Of a DNA stretch of 34,992 nt, positions 21,009-29,880 are shown piece by piece. The notes beneath the pieces were generated by a model. That model did not search any database and was not told the DNA's origin. It was given only the letters and a program-made list of their open reading frames with translations. Within the stretch, counting starts at the first letter, position 1; every line of letters begins with the position of its first letter. The stretch is taken from contig JAHFDK010000033.1 in assembly GCA_023249095.1 (NCBI GenBank), positions 1-34,992 on the forward strand. Direction: 5' to 3'. The stretch comes from Candidatus Rokuibacteriota bacterium. Lineage in GTDB: Bacteria; Methylomirabilota; Methylomirabilia; Rokubacteriales; CSP1-6. Made by a program: the position numbers and the translations under genes.

Positions 21009-23303
21009 GTGATTCTCAGGCGAACGCCGCTCGCGCCGCTCGCTACCGCCTTCGGCGTGGGCATCGCCGTCGCGTCCCTGGCCGGTCCCGAAGTCCTTTG
21101 GGCCGCATGGCTCGCGGCCGTCGCGATCGGCGTGGGACTTCTGGTCCTGGGACGGAGCCGAGGTGCCGCGGCCGCGCTGCTGGTCGGCGTCGCCGCCGTG
21201 GGCGCGCTGCGCGGCAGCGAGGCGCCGCTTCCACCGGATCACGTCGCGCGGCTCGACCTTCCCATGGTCGTGCGTATCGAAGGGCGGCTCGCCGTCGAGC
21301 CGACGCGCTGGGCGCCCGATCGCACTCGCCTGCTGATCGACGCCGAGCAGGCCGACGGCGCGCCGGCCTCGGGACGCATCCAGGTGACGGTGTACGGGGT
21401 ACCGCCGCCGCTGACCGAAGGTCAACGCATCGCGGCTCCGCTCAAGGTTCACCCGGCGACGGGTTTCCGCAACCCTGGAACCTTTGACTATGCCGCGCAC
21501 CTCGCGCGCGAGGGCGTGCGAGTCGTCGCCACGGCCCGCGCCGAATCCCTCACGCCGCTGGACGATCCCTCACCGCCGTGGGCGGTGCGCGTGAGGCGCG
21601 CGTCGATCACCGCCATGGGGCGCGCGCTGCCGCCGACGTCGGCGGCGTTGCTGGCCGGGCTCCTGCTCGGCGACCGCGCCGAGCTGCCGCGCGACATCGA
21701 CGATGCCTTCCGGCGCGCCGGGGTCTATCACGTTCTGGCGGTTTCCGGCTTCAACGTGGCACTCCTGGCGGCCGCGGTGTGGGCGCTCTGTCGCCTCGCG
21801 CGCCTCCCTCGTCGCGCCTCGGCCGCCACCGCGATCGTCGTCGTGATCGGGTTCGCGCTCGTCGTCGGGCCGTCGCCCTCGGTGCTGCGCGCCGTCGTCA
21901 TGGCGGTGCTCGTCCTGACCGCGCTCCTTCTGGAGCGAGACGCCTCGGTGACGAACAGCCTCGCCCTGGCGGCGCTGGCGATCCTCGCCGTTCGACCGGG
22001 CGATCTCTTCGACCCGGGCTTCCAGCTCTCGTTCGCCGCCACCCTGGGCATCGTCGTGGCCCCCCTGCCGCGGGGCGCAGTCCTTGGCGCGCTCGGCGTG
22101 AGCGCGGCCGCCCAGCTGGCCGTGCTGCCGGTCGCGCTGGCGCACTTCAACCAGCTCTCGACGATCGGCGTCGTCGCGAACCTCGGCGTGGTCCCGCTCG
22201 CCGGCGCCGCGACGATCGTGGGACTCGTCGCCGTCGGCCTGTCCTTCCTCAGCGAGACGGTCAGCGGGGTGGCGTTCGATACGGTGTGGCCCGTGTTGCT
22301 GGCCTTGCGAGGCGTCGTCGCGCTCGCCGCCAGGGTGCCCGGCGCCGTCGTCCATTTGCCCGCTCCCGGCTGGATCGCCGTGACGTGCTACCTCGGCGGG
22401 CTCGCGCTCCTCCTCGTCTGGTACGAGACTCGAGCGCGGGACGGGCGCCCCGCGCACGGGAGGGACGGGGGGCGGAGCCCCCTTCTCCTGGGAATCGTGC
22501 TCCTCGCCCTCGCGGTCGGCGTCGCGGCGTGGCCGCTCGTGCGACCGTCCGACGGCCGGCTGCGGCTCACGGTGCTCGACGTCGGTCAGGGCGATGCGAT
22601 CGTCATCGAGGCACCCGATGGCCGCACGATCCTCGTCGACGCCGGCTCGGGCGGTCCGATGCGCCTCGACACCGGGGAGCGCGTCGTCGCGCCGTTCCTC
22701 TGGAATCGCGGCGTCCTCCGTCTCGCCGGCGCCGCCGTCACGCACGACGACGCCGACCACGCGGGAGGCATGCCCGCGGTGCGGCGGCTCTTCCGGATCG
22801 ACGAGCAGTGGACGGGCGCGAGCTTTCCCTCGGAGCCACGCCGGTTCGGGCGCGCGCTCGTGACGGCCCTTCCGCCGCTCGACGCGCCAGGCGGACGACG
22901 CAACGACGCGGCCCTCGTCCTGCGCATCGAGATGGGGCTCGTCTCGTTCCTGCTCGCCTCCGACATCGGGGCCGCCCGCGAGCACGAGCTGGTGGCGTCG
23001 GGGACACGCCTCGGATCGACCGTCCTCAAGGTCGCCCATCACGGCTCGCGCTCCTCCACCACCCTCGAGTTCCTTCGCGCGGTCCGCCCGACGGTCGCCG
23101 CGATCTCGGTCGGCGCGCGCAACCCTTACGGCCATCCCGATCCGACCGTGCTCGCCCGACTCGCCGAGGCCGGCGCGCCGATCGCCCGGACCGATCGTGA
23201 CGGCGCGGTGATCTTCGAGACCGACGGCGGGACGCTCACGGTCACGCGATGGGCCCGGCGCCGCGTCGATCGCTTCTGCCTCGACCCCGAGGCGATCTGC
23301 TAG
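21009..23303 (+). CDS. comEC: ComEC/Rec2 DNA-uptake channel protein with metallo-beta-lactamase domain
   Basis: This 764-residue protein has the three ComEC parts. An N-terminal soluble OB-like segment (about 60-180, [20 protein letters not shown]) lies between membrane helices. The Competence domain (about 200-480) contains [38 protein letters not shown] and many helices. The C-terminal MBL domain (about 515-760) starts [20 protein letters not shown] and has the metal motif [11 protein letters not shown], then [16 protein letters not shown] and [13 protein letters not shown]. The channel carries single-stranded DNA across the inner membrane; the MBL part probably degrades the other strand. 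GTG 21009 is the start, just after the truncated comEA. All key residues appear present. Confidence 0.95.
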   Translation: MILRRTPLAPLATAFGVGIAVASLAGPEVLWAAWLAAVAIGVGLLVLGRSRGAAAALLVGVAAVGALRGSEAPLPPDHVARLDLPMVVRIEGRLAVEPTRWAPDRTRLLIDAEQADGAPASGRIQVTVYGVPPPLTEGQRIAAPLKVHPATGFRNPGTFDYAAHLAREGVRVVATARAESLTPLDDPSPPWAVRVRRASITAMGRALPPTSAALLAGLLLGDRAELPRDIDDAFRRAGVYHVLAVSGFNVALLAAAVWALCRLARLPRRASAATAIVVVIGFALVVGPSPSVLRAVVMAVLVLTALLLERDASVTNSLALAALAILAVRPGDLFDPGFQLSFAATLGIVVAPLPRGAVLGALGVSAAAQLAVLPVALAHFNQLSTIGVVANLGVVPLAGAATIVGLVAVGLSFLSETVSGVAFDTVWPVLLALRGVVALAARVPGAVVHLPAPGWIAVTCYLGGLALLLVWYETRARDGRPAHGRDGGRSPLLLGIVLLALAVGVAAWPLVRPSDGRLRLTVLDVGQGDAIVIEAPDGRTILVDAGSGGPMRLDTGERVVAPFLWNRGVLRLAGAAVTHDDADHAGGMPAVRRLFRIDEQWTGASFPSEPRRFGRALVTALPPLDAPGGRRNDAALVLRIEMGLVSFLLASDIGAAREHELVASGTRLGSTVLKVAHHGSRSSTTLEFLRAVRPTVAAISVGARNPYGHPDPTVLARLAEAGAPIARTDRDGAVIFETDGGTLTVTRWARRRVDRFCLDPEAIC

Positions 23304-23306
23304 AAT
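23301..23306 (+). promoter_or_regulatory. -10-like box before dapL
   Basis: TAGAAT overlaps the comEC stop codon and ends eight bases before the dapL ATG (23315). No Shine-Dalgarno sequence is present, so a leaderless transcript is possible; no -35 is recognisable. Confidence 0.35.
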
Positions 23307-23314
23307 CGGGCGCC

Positions 23315-24550
23315 ATGGCGAGCGTCAACGACCACTACCTGAAGCTCCGCGCCAGTTACCTCTTCAGCGAGACCGGCCGGCGCGTGCGGGAGTTCCAGGC
23401 GGCACACCCCGACGCGAAGCTTATCCGTCTCGGCATCGGCGACGTGACGCAGCCACTGCCGGCCGCGGTGATCCGTGCGATGCACGAGGCGGTGGACGAG
23501 ATGGCGCGCGCGGAAACGTTCCGTGGCTACCCGCCGGAGACGGGCTGGGACTTCCTCGTCGAGGCGATCGCCCGCCACGACTACGGCGAGCGCGGCATCA
23601 AGCTCGCCCCCGACGAGATCGTGGTGAGCGACGGCGCCAAGAGCGACACGGGCAACATCCAGGAGATCTTCGGGCCGGACTGTGTCGTCGCGCTCAGTGA
23701 CCCCGTGTATCCCGCGTACCTCGACGTCACCGTGATGGGCGGGCGCGCGGGGAGCGCGGATCCGAACGGGCGCTACGACCGGGTCGTGTACCTGCCCTGC
23801 ACCGCCGAGAACAATTTCCAGCCGCACATCCCCGACCGCCCGGTCGATCTGATCTACCTTTGCTATCCCAACAACCCGACGGGCGCCGTGCTGACGCGCG
23901 CGGCGCTCAAGACGTGGGTCGACTATGCGCGCGAACGGAACGCCGTCATCCTGTACGACGCGGCGTACGAGGCGTACATCCGCGACGGGGAGATCCCGCA
24001 CTCGATCTACGAGATCGAGGGCGCGCGCGAGGCCGCGATCGAGTTCCGCTCTTTCTCCAAGACCGCCGGATTCACGGGCACGCGCTGCGCCTACACGGTC
24101 GTGCCGAAGGAGCTGCAGGGGCGTTCGGCGTCAGGCGAGGCGGTGAGCCTCAACGCCCTGTGGGTCAGGCGGCAGTCCACCAAGTTCAACGGCGTGGCGT
24201 ACGTGATCCAGCGCGGCGCCGCCGCGACCTACACGGGCGAGGGGCGCCGGCAGGTGAAGGGGCTCGTGGACCATTACATGGACAACGCGCGAATCATCCG
24301 CGAGGGACTCGACGCGGCGGGGCTCACCGTTCACGGCGGCCGGAACGCGCCCTATATCTGGGTGAAGACGCCGGGGCGGCTCTCCTCGTGGGACTTCTTC
24401 GACAAGCTCTTGAACGAGGCCCACGTCGTCGGGACACCCGGCGCGGGCTTCGGGCCGAGCGGCGAAGGCTATTTCCGGCTGACCGCGTTCGGGGCGCGCG
24501 CCGCCGCCGAGGAAGCGGTCGAGCGGATCAAGACCCGCGTCGCGCTGTAG
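23315..24550 (+). CDS. dapL: LL-diaminopimelate aminotransferase
   Basis: DapL converts tetrahydrodipicolinate directly to LL-diaminopimelate with glutamate, bypassing the acylated DapD/C/E route. The 411 residues follow the family closely: [94 protein letters not shown] and the PLP lysine in [22 protein letters not shown] 23315 fits the conserved start; upstream codons overlap comEC and are not part of it. With dapA, dapB and lysA further along, the lysine route in this organism is the DapL variant. It converges with rpoA copy 2 with only 13 bases between. Confidence 0.96.
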   Translation: MASVNDHYLKLRASYLFSETGRRVREFQAAHPDAKLIRLGIGDVTQPLPAAVIRAMHEAVDEMARAETFRGYPPETGWDFLVEAIARHDYGERGIKLAPDEIVVSDGAKSDTGNIQEIFGPDCVVALSDPVYPAYLDVTVMGGRAGSADPNGRYDRVVYLPCTAENNFQPHIPDRPVDLIYLCYPNNPTGAVLTRAALKTWVDYARERNAVILYDAAYEAYIRDGEIPHSIYEIEGAREAAIEFRSFSKTAGFTGTRCAYTVVPKELQGRSASGEAVSLNALWVRRQSTKFNGVAYVIQRGAAATYTGEGRRQVKGLVDHYMDNARIIREGLDAAGLTVHGGRNAPYIWVKTPGRLSSWDFFDKLLNEAHVVGTPGAGFGPSGEGYFRLTAFGARAAAEEAVERIKTRVAL

Positions 24551-24563
24551 ATCTCCTGTACCG

Positions 24564-25559
24564 CTATGCCTCGTAGGCGCGCTCGTACTGCGAGCGCAGC
24601 CGCTCCAGCTCCTCCGGATCGAGGCGCATGCCGAGCGAGAGGCTCATTTCGCCCAGGATCGTCTTGATCTCGTTCAGCGATTTCTTGCCAAAGTTCTTGG
24701 TCTTGAGCAGCTCGGCCTCGGTCTTTTGCACGAGGTCGGCGATCGTCCGGATGTTCGCGGTCTTGAGACAGTTGGACGCGCGGACGGACAGCTCCAGCTC
24801 GTCGACGTTGCGGAAGAGGTTCTCGTTCAGCTCGGTGCGCGGGCGCGCCTCGTCGCGTTCGGTGGCTTCCTCCTGGGGCGAGGCGTCGGGGAAGGTCGTG
24901 AGGAGGTCGAAGTGGTCCTCGAGGATCCGCGACGCCTCGCCGACCGCGGTGACCGGGCTGACGCTGCCGTCGGTCCATACCTCGAGTAGGAGCCGCTCGC
25001 GTCCCTCGGTGCCGACCGGCTCGACGTGGAAGTTCACGCGCTTGACGGGCGAGAAGTTGGCGTCGAGCAGGATCGCGTTGATCGGCAACGCCTCCGGCTC
25101 CCGCTTCTCAGCCGACATGTACCCGCGGCCGCGCTCGACGCAGACCTCCATCTCGAGCACGCCGTCCTTGTCGAGGGTCGCCAGCACGACGTCGGGCGTG
25201 AGGATCTCGATGTCAGCGTCCGCCTCGAAGTCGCTCGCCGTGACGACCGACGCGCCCTGCGCCTTCAGCCGGAGGATCTTGGGTCGGTTCACGTGGAGCG
25301 AGAACACCACCTTGCGGAGGTTCATCATAATGTCGAGCGTGTCGTCCATGACGCCCGGCAGGTGCGAGAACTCGTGCAGGACGTTTTCGATCTTCACCCA
25401 GGTCGGCGCGGCCCCGTGGATCGCCGACAGGAGGGCTCGCCGGTAGGCGATGCCGACGGTCAGCGCGAAGCCGGCCTCGAAGGGCTCGATGGACAGCTTG
25501 CCGTACACCGTGTCCTGGACGGTCCAGTCATGACGCGCAGGAAGTTGAAGCTCCAGCAT
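24564..25559 (-). CDS. rpoA: RNA polymerase alpha subunit, complete copy 2 (solitary, divergent)
   Basis: The 331-residue protein is colinear with copy 1 (7926-8918). It keeps the same unusual dimer-interface segment [18 protein letters not shown], where most bacteria have H-T-L-G-N-A-L-R-R. Its C-terminal domain reads [37 protein letters not shown], with all the DNA-contact positions (Arg, Asn, Cys, Lys, Gly, Lys, Ser) conserved; LK-T-A-N and LVQKTE are closer to ordinary alpha than copy 1 is. The main differences from copy 1 lie in surface positions, the linker and around residues 13-24 and 100-110. It is transcribed opposite to dapL and divergently from mltG; a TATACT box lies about 55 bases upstream (near 25613-25618, minus). 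No ribosomal-protein genes flank it. Confidence 0.93.
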   Translation of the reverse strand: MLELQLPARHDWTVQDTVYGKLSIEPFEAGFALTVGIAYRRALLSAIHGAAPTWVKIENVLHEFSHLPGVMDDTLDIMMNLRKVVFSLHVNRPKILRLKAQGASVVTASDFEADADIEILTPDVVLATLDKDGVLEMEVCVERGRGYMSAEKREPEALPINAILLDANFSPVKRVNFHVEPVGTEGRERLLLEVWTDGSVSPVTAVGEASRILEDHFDLLTTFPDASPQEEATERDEARPRTELNENLFRNVDELELSVRASNCLKTANIRTIADLVQKTEAELLKTKNFGKKSLNEIKTILGEMSLSLGMRLDPEELERLRSQYERAYEA

Positions 25560-25635
25560 AGGACCCCCTAGAGATGAGCCGGTGTGAAGGGAAGGTTCCG
25601 CCTCAAGGCATATCAGTATACCAGAGCCAGGATGT

Positions 25636-25641
25636 TACACT
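25636..25641 (+). promoter_or_regulatory. -10-like box before mltG
   Basis: TACACT ends eight bases before ATG 25650. There is no clear Shine-Dalgarno sequence. The same 90-base intergenic region must also hold the promoter for rpoA copy 2 in the opposite direction. Confidence 0.35.
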
Positions 25642-25649
25642 GGGAAATC

Positions 25650-26648
25650 ATGCAGTTGCGTCTCATCCTCGGCCTCGTCGTACTGCTGACGGCCGGCGCC
25701 TTCGTGGGCGTGGCGCACGAGGTCCTCACCCCGGCGGCCGCGCTCGACTCGAAACCGTTGCTGGTCGACATTCCCGCGCACCAGGGAGTGCTGGACATCG
25801 CCGGGCGCCTGTACGCGGCGGGCGCGATCCGGAGCCGCGTGGGCTTCGTGCTCCTGGCCCTCGCCCGCGGCAACTCGCGCTATCTCAAGGCGGGCGAGTA
25901 CGAGATCGCCCGGGGGGCCTCGACGCTCGACGTGTTGACCCTCATCGAGACGGGGCGGGTCAAACAGCATTTCGTCCTCCACCCGGAGGGGGCAACGGTG
26001 GCCGAGGTCGCGCGCATGCTCGAGAGCGAACGCCTCGCCACGAGCGGCGCCGTCGTGCGCCTCGCATCGGACCGGGCCTTCCTGACGACGCTCACGATCG
26101 AGGGGCCGAGCCTCGAGGGCTATCTGTTCCCCGACACCTATCAGTTCGTGCGCGGCATGACGACCGAGGAGATCCTGACGCGCATGGTGCAGCGCTTCCG
26201 GACCAAGCTCGGCCCGGACCTCGCGGCGCGCGCCCAGGCACGCGGCCTCAGCGTGCATCAGCTCCTCACCCTGGCCTCGATCATCGAGCGCGAGGCGGTC
26301 GCCCGCGACGAGCTGCGGACGATCTCCGCGGTCTTCTGGAACCGGCTCAAGCTGAATATGCTGCTCCAGGCCGACCCGACCGTGCAGTATGCGACCGGCA
26401 AGGAACGGCGCGCGCTCACCCGCGCCGACCTCGGGATCGAGCATCCGTACAACACCTACCGGAGTCCGGGGCTGCCCCCCGGCCCGATCGCCAGCCCGGG
26501 GCTGGCGGCGATCGAAGCGGCGCTCGATCCCGCGCCGGTGAAGTACCTTTATTTCGTCGCCATGGACGACCATCGTCACTATTTTTCGTCCACGCTGGGC
26601 GAGCACAACGCGGCCGTCGCCCGGTACCGGCTCGCCCGCGCTCGGTGA
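25650..26648 (+). CDS. mltG: Endolytic transglycosylase MltG
   Basis: MltG (YceG-like) cuts growing glycan strands in the periplasm and helps set chain length. The 332 residues show one N-terminal membrane helix (QLRLILGLVVLLTAGAFVGV), a LysM-like part (YLKAGEYEIARGASTLDVLT, VLHPEGATVAEVARML), and the catalytic domain with EGYLFPDTYQFVRG, LLTLASIIEREAVARDE (catalytic Glu in IIEREA), FWNRLKLNMLLQADPTVQYA, YNTYRSPGLPPGPIASPGL and FVAMDDHRHYFSSTLGEHN. ATG 25650 gives the usual short cytoplasmic start; ATG 25632 and 25584 in the same frame are alternatives. The gene is followed after 22 bases by the acyltransferase gene. Confidence 0.95.
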   Translation: MQLRLILGLVVLLTAGAFVGVAHEVLTPAAALDSKPLLVDIPAHQGVLDIAGRLYAAGAIRSRVGFVLLALARGNSRYLKAGEYEIARGASTLDVLTLIETGRVKQHFVLHPEGATVAEVARMLESERLATSGAVVRLASDRAFLTTLTIEGPSLEGYLFPDTYQFVRGMTTEEILTRMVQRFRTKLGPDLAARAQARGLSVHQLLTLASIIEREAVARDELRTISAVFWNRLKLNMLLQADPTVQYATGKERRALTRADLGIEHPYNTYRSPGLPPGPIASPGLAAIEAALDPAPVKYLYFVAMDDHRHYFSSTLGEHNAAVARYRLARAR

Positions 26649-26655
26649 ACCGTGC

Positions 26656-26661
26656 TATAAA
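26656..26661 (+). promoter_or_regulatory. -10-like box before plsC-like gene
   Basis: TATAAA lies nine bases before ATG 26671, in the short gap after mltG. It is a good -10 match in GC-rich surroundings; no -35 or ribosome site is evident, so the message may be leaderless. Confidence 0.4.
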
Positions 26662-26670
26662 ACGCGCGAC

Positions 26671-27342
26671 ATGGCCGGCCCCACCGCGCTTGCCGCGAAC
26701 CAGCGCGTCGCCCGCGAGGCGCTGCCGGTGCCGTTCCTGTATCGCGCGCTCCGCGGGCCGATGCGCCAGGCGCTCGGGCGCTGGTTCGATCTCCGCGTCG
26801 AGGGACTCGAGCATCTCCCCGCGGGCGGCCCGTATCTCATCGCGGCGAATCACCACAACTATCTGGACGGGATCGTCCTCGGCGTCGCCGCTCCCGAGCC
26901 AATCTCCTTCCTCGTGATGCCCCGTGTCTGGCGTGCGACGCCGCTCCATCCGATGTTCCACCGTCACATCGGCTCGATTCCCATCGATCTGGAGCGGGCC
27001 GACGTGGGCGCGCTCCGCCGCGCGCTGTACATGCTTCAGTCGGGTAAGGTGGTGGGAATTTTCCCGGAGGGCCCGTTCAGCGTGCGCGGCCGGCTCGAGC
27101 CCGGCCTCCCCGGCGTCGCGCTCCTGGCGCTCCGCTCGGGGGTGCCCGTGGTCCCCGCCGGCATCCGGGGCACGTACGAGGCGCTGGCGGGGCGCCGGGG
27201 TTACATTCCGCGGCGCGTGCCGCTCGGCGTCAGATTCGGGCCGGCGCGCAGCTTTTCCGAGGACGGCGCCAACGGACGCCGAAGCCTTCGGCTTCACGTG
27301 ACCCGTCGGATCATGGACGACATCGCGGCGCTCCTGCCGTGA
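26671..27342 (+). CDS. 1-acyl-glycerol-3-phosphate acyltransferase-like (PlsC family)
   Basis: The 223-residue protein has the PlsC/LPLAT motifs. Motif I is N-H-H-N-Y-L-D (H-x4-D catalytic pair), motif II is around IGSIPIDLERAD, motif III is FPEGPFSVRG, and motif IV is VPVVPAGIRGTYE. Enzymes of this family move an acyl chain from acyl-ACP or acyl-CoA to lysophosphatidate or related glycerolipids at the inner membrane. The exact acceptor is not certain. The stop overlaps the argH start as GTGA, so it is translationally coupled to argH although the pathways are unrelated. Confidence 0.88.
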   Translation: MAGPTALAANQRVAREALPVPFLYRALRGPMRQALGRWFDLRVEGLEHLPAGGPYLIAANHHNYLDGIVLGVAAPEPISFLVMPRVWRATPLHPMFHRHIGSIPIDLERADVGALRRALYMLQSGKVVGIFPEGPFSVRGRLEPGLPGVALLALRSGVPVVPAGIRGTYEALAGRRGYIPRRVPLGVRFGPARSFSEDGANGRRSLRLHVTRRIMDDIAALLP

Positions 27343-28769
27343 AGTCGCGGGCTCGAAAGCGCAAGCCCGCCCGGACCGGCGTGGCGCCGTCCGAGAAGCT
27401 CTGGGGCGGGCGTTTCAGCCGGGGCGCCGATCCGGCCGCCGAGCGCTTCACCGGGTCGCTTGCCTTCGACCGGCGTCTCTGGCCGCATGACGTCAGGGGC
27501 AGTGTCGCGTGGGCGAAGGCGCTCGCGAAGGCCGGACTCCTGTCGGCGTCGGAGCGCGACACGATCGTCAAGGGGCTCGAGGCCGTCCAGGAAGAGCTCG
27601 CGGCGGGCACCTTCCCGTTCCGCGCCGAACTCGAGGACATCCACACGAACGTCGAGCGGCGTCTGCAAGAGCTGGTCGGCGACGTCGGAGGGAAGCTGCA
27701 CACCGGGCGCTCCCGCAACGACCAGATCGCGCTCGACGAGCGGCTCTACCTTCGTGAGGTGATCGCGCGCGTCCGGGCGGGCCTCCGCCGAGCGCAGGAG
27801 ACGCTCGTGGCGCGCGCCGCCGAGACGGTGGACGCGCCGTTGCCGGGCTACACGCACCTCCAGCGGGCCCAGCCGATCGTTCTCGGCCACCACCTGCTCG
27901 CGTACGTCTTCATGCTGCAACGTGACCGCGAGCGGTTCGGCGACTGCGGCTCGCGCGCCGATACGCTGACGCTCGGCGCGGCGGCGCTCGCGGGCACCGC
28001 CTTCCCGGTCGACCTGGAGGCGCTCGCGAAGGACCTCGGATTTTCCGCAGTGTCACCGAATAGCCTCGACGCGGTGAGTGATCGCGACGCGCTCCTCGAG
28101 TTCCTCGCCGGGGCCGCGATCACCGGGATGCATCTCTCGCGGCTCGCCGCCGATCTGACGCTCTGGGCGACCGCGGAGTTCGGATTCGTGGAGTTCTCCG
28201 ACGCCTTCGCGACCGGCTCGTCCATCATGCCTCAGAAGAAGAACCCCGATGTGGCCGAGCTGATCCGCGGCAAGAGCGGACGGCTCTACGGGAATCTCAT
28301 GGCGGTGCTCACGACGATGAAGGGACTGCCGCTCGCCTACAACTCCGACATGCAGGAAGACAAGGAGCCGTTCTTCGACTCGGTCGATACGCTCGAGGCG
28401 ATCCTGGCCGTCCTGCCGCCGATGCTCGCATCGCTCGCCTTCCGAACCGATCGGATGCGGCGGGCGGCCGGCGAGAACTTCGCGACCGCGACGGACCTGG
28501 CCGACTATCTCGTGCGCAAGGGCGTGCCCTTTCGCCAGGCGCACGCGCTCGTCGGGCGGATCGTGCGGTTCTGCGAGGCCGAGGGAAAGTCGCTGGAGGG
28601 GCTCGGCCTCGTCGAGCTGCGCCGGTTCTCCCCGCTCTTCGACGACGACGCGAAGGACGCGCTCACGGTCGAGGCGTCGCTGCGCGCCCGCGCCCTCACC
28701 GGCGGGACGGCGCCCGAGGCCGTGCGCCGTTCGCTCGCCCTCGCCCGCACGCTCATCGCGCGCGCATGA
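27339..28769 (+). CDS. argH: Argininosuccinate lyase
   Basis: ArgH splits argininosuccinate to arginine and fumarate. The 476-residue protein begins KLWGGRFSRGADPAAERFTG S after a short basic extension, and continues SRNDQIALDERLYLR, PGYTHLQRAQPIVLGHHLLA and the fumarase-superfamily signature GSSIMPQKKNPDVAEL with catalytic Ser in the mobile loop. YNSDMQEDKEPFFDSVDT and the C-terminal GTAPEAVRRSL are also standard. GTG 27339 overlaps the plsC-like stop; the first 18 residues (basic, Pro-rich) are not conserved in the family, but no better start is present. Its own end overlaps the next ATG (ATGA). Confidence 0.96.
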   Translation: MKSRARKRKPARTGVAPSEKLWGGRFSRGADPAAERFTGSLAFDRRLWPHDVRGSVAWAKALAKAGLLSASERDTIVKGLEAVQEELAAGTFPFRAELEDIHTNVERRLQELVGDVGGKLHTGRSRNDQIALDERLYLREVIARVRAGLRRAQETLVARAAETVDAPLPGYTHLQRAQPIVLGHHLLAYVFMLQRDRERFGDCGSRADTLTLGAAALAGTAFPVDLEALAKDLGFSAVSPNSLDAVSDRDALLEFLAGAAITGMHLSRLAADLTLWATAEFGFVEFSDAFATGSSIMPQKKNPDVAELIRGKSGRLYGNLMAVLTTMKGLPLAYNSDMQEDKEPFFDSVDTLEAILAVLPPMLASLAFRTDRMRRAAGENFATATDLADYLVRKGVPFRQAHALVGRIVRFCEAEGKSLEGLGLVELRRFSPLFDDDAKDALTVEASLRARALTGGTAPEAVRRSLALARTLIARA

Positions 28770-29845
28770 CCCGGCGCGGGCGGGGGCTCGCCCCGTGCCT
28801 CGGGCTCGCCCTCCTGGCCCTCGCCGCGTGCGGCAGGAAGGCGCCGCCGGTCGCCCCGGAGGTGCGGGCGCCGCAGCGGGTGGCCGATCTCACCGGCGCC
28901 GTGCGCGAGTCCGCGATCGAGCTTTCGTGGACGCCGCCCGACCGCCGCGTGGACAACACGCGTCTCCGCGATCTCGCGCTGACGCGGATCTTCCGGGTGG
29001 AGGACGGTGGCAGCGGCGAGCCAAAGGCGGCGATGCTCGTGGACGGTCGGATCGCCGGCTACGCGGAAGTCGCGTCGATTCGCGCGGTGGAGCCGGCCTC
29101 CGCTGTCGCGCGGGGCAGCCGCCTCGTGTTCACCGACCGGCAGGGGCTCGCGTACGGGCGGCGGTACACCTACGTGGTCGTCGCGGGCGATTCCCGGGGG
29201 CGCATCGGACCGCCCTCGGCCCGCGTGTCGGTGACGTACGTCCCGGCCGCCGAGCCGCCCGTCGACCTCGTCGCCGAAGGGGGCGAGCGTGAAGCGCGCC
29301 TGGCGTGGCAGGCGCCGGCGCAGCTGATCGACGGGAGCGCGCCGACCGACCCGCTCGCGTACGAGGTCCTGCGCGCGCCGTCAGTCGACGCGGAGCTCAC
29401 CCCGGTGACGCGCGCGCCCATCACGGAGCGCGCGTTGACCGACCGCGGGCTCGAAAACGACCGCACCTATTATTATGCGGTCCGCGCCGTGCGGGTCGTC
29501 GCGGGCACGACCGCGTACAGCGCGCCGTCGCCGCGCGTCGCGGTCACGCCGCGGGACATGACGCCACCCTCGCCCCCCGCGAACCTCGTCGCGATCGCCT
29601 CCGAGGCGACGGTGCGCCTCACGTGGAGCGCGAGCCCGGAGAGCGACGTCGCCGCGTACATCGTCTACCGCGCGGCGGCCAGGGGCGCGTTCGAGCGTGT
29701 GGGCTCGACGCGCGCGCCGACCGCGACCTTCGTCGACCGCGATGTCGCCCGCGGCACGTACCGCTACGCGGTGACCGCACAGGATTCGGCCGTCCGGCCG
29801 AACGAGAGTGGGCGTTCGAACGAAGTCGTGGTCAGCGTGCCTTGA
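28766..29845 (+). CDS. Fibronectin type III lipoprotein with LptM-like start
   Basis: The 359-residue protein has a lipoprotein signal with lipobox LAAC (Cys about 22) followed by GRKAPPVAPE, resembling the C-G-x-K-x-P-x-x-x-P start of LptM. LptM genes of proteobacteria lie directly upstream of lysA/dapF, the same place as here (argH - this gene - lysA). After that start come about three FN3-like repeats: ADLTGAVRESAIELSWTPP, PVDLVAEGGEREARLAWQAP and PPANLVAIASEATVRLTWSA are strand-A/B starts, with YEVLRA, YIVYRA and YYYAVRAV / YRYAVTAQD later in each. It is likely anchored in the outer membrane, facing the periplasm. Function unknown; an envelope-assembly role like LptM is possible. Confidence 0.8.
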   Translation: MTRRGRGLAPCLGLALLALAACGRKAPPVAPEVRAPQRVADLTGAVRESAIELSWTPPDRRVDNTRLRDLALTRIFRVEDGGSGEPKAAMLVDGRIAGYAEVASIRAVEPASAVARGSRLVFTDRQGLAYGRRYTYVVVAGDSRGRIGPPSARVSVTYVPAAEPPVDLVAEGGEREARLAWQAPAQLIDGSAPTDPLAYEVLRAPSVDAELTPVTRAPITERALTDRGLENDRTYYYAVRAVRVVAGTTAYSAPSPRVAVTPRDMTPPSPPANLVAIASEATVRLTWSASPESDVAAYIVYRAAARGAFERVGSTRAPTATFVDRDVARGTYRYAVTAQDSAVRPNESGRSNEVVVSVP

Positions 29846-29880
29846 CTTCATCTGGTCCGGGTGCTACCAACAACGGATAC

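Noticed and set aside
21570..23135. 521-codon minus-strand frame opposite comEC
   Set aside because: Same reason: extreme Arg/Asp/Gly composition without protein-like pattern; comEC is clearly the gene.
29305..29880. Open frame upstream of lysA ATG as an N-terminal extension
   Set aside because: It overlaps the lipoprotein gene in another frame and is Arg/Pro/Ala-rich; lysA family starts match ATG 29881.
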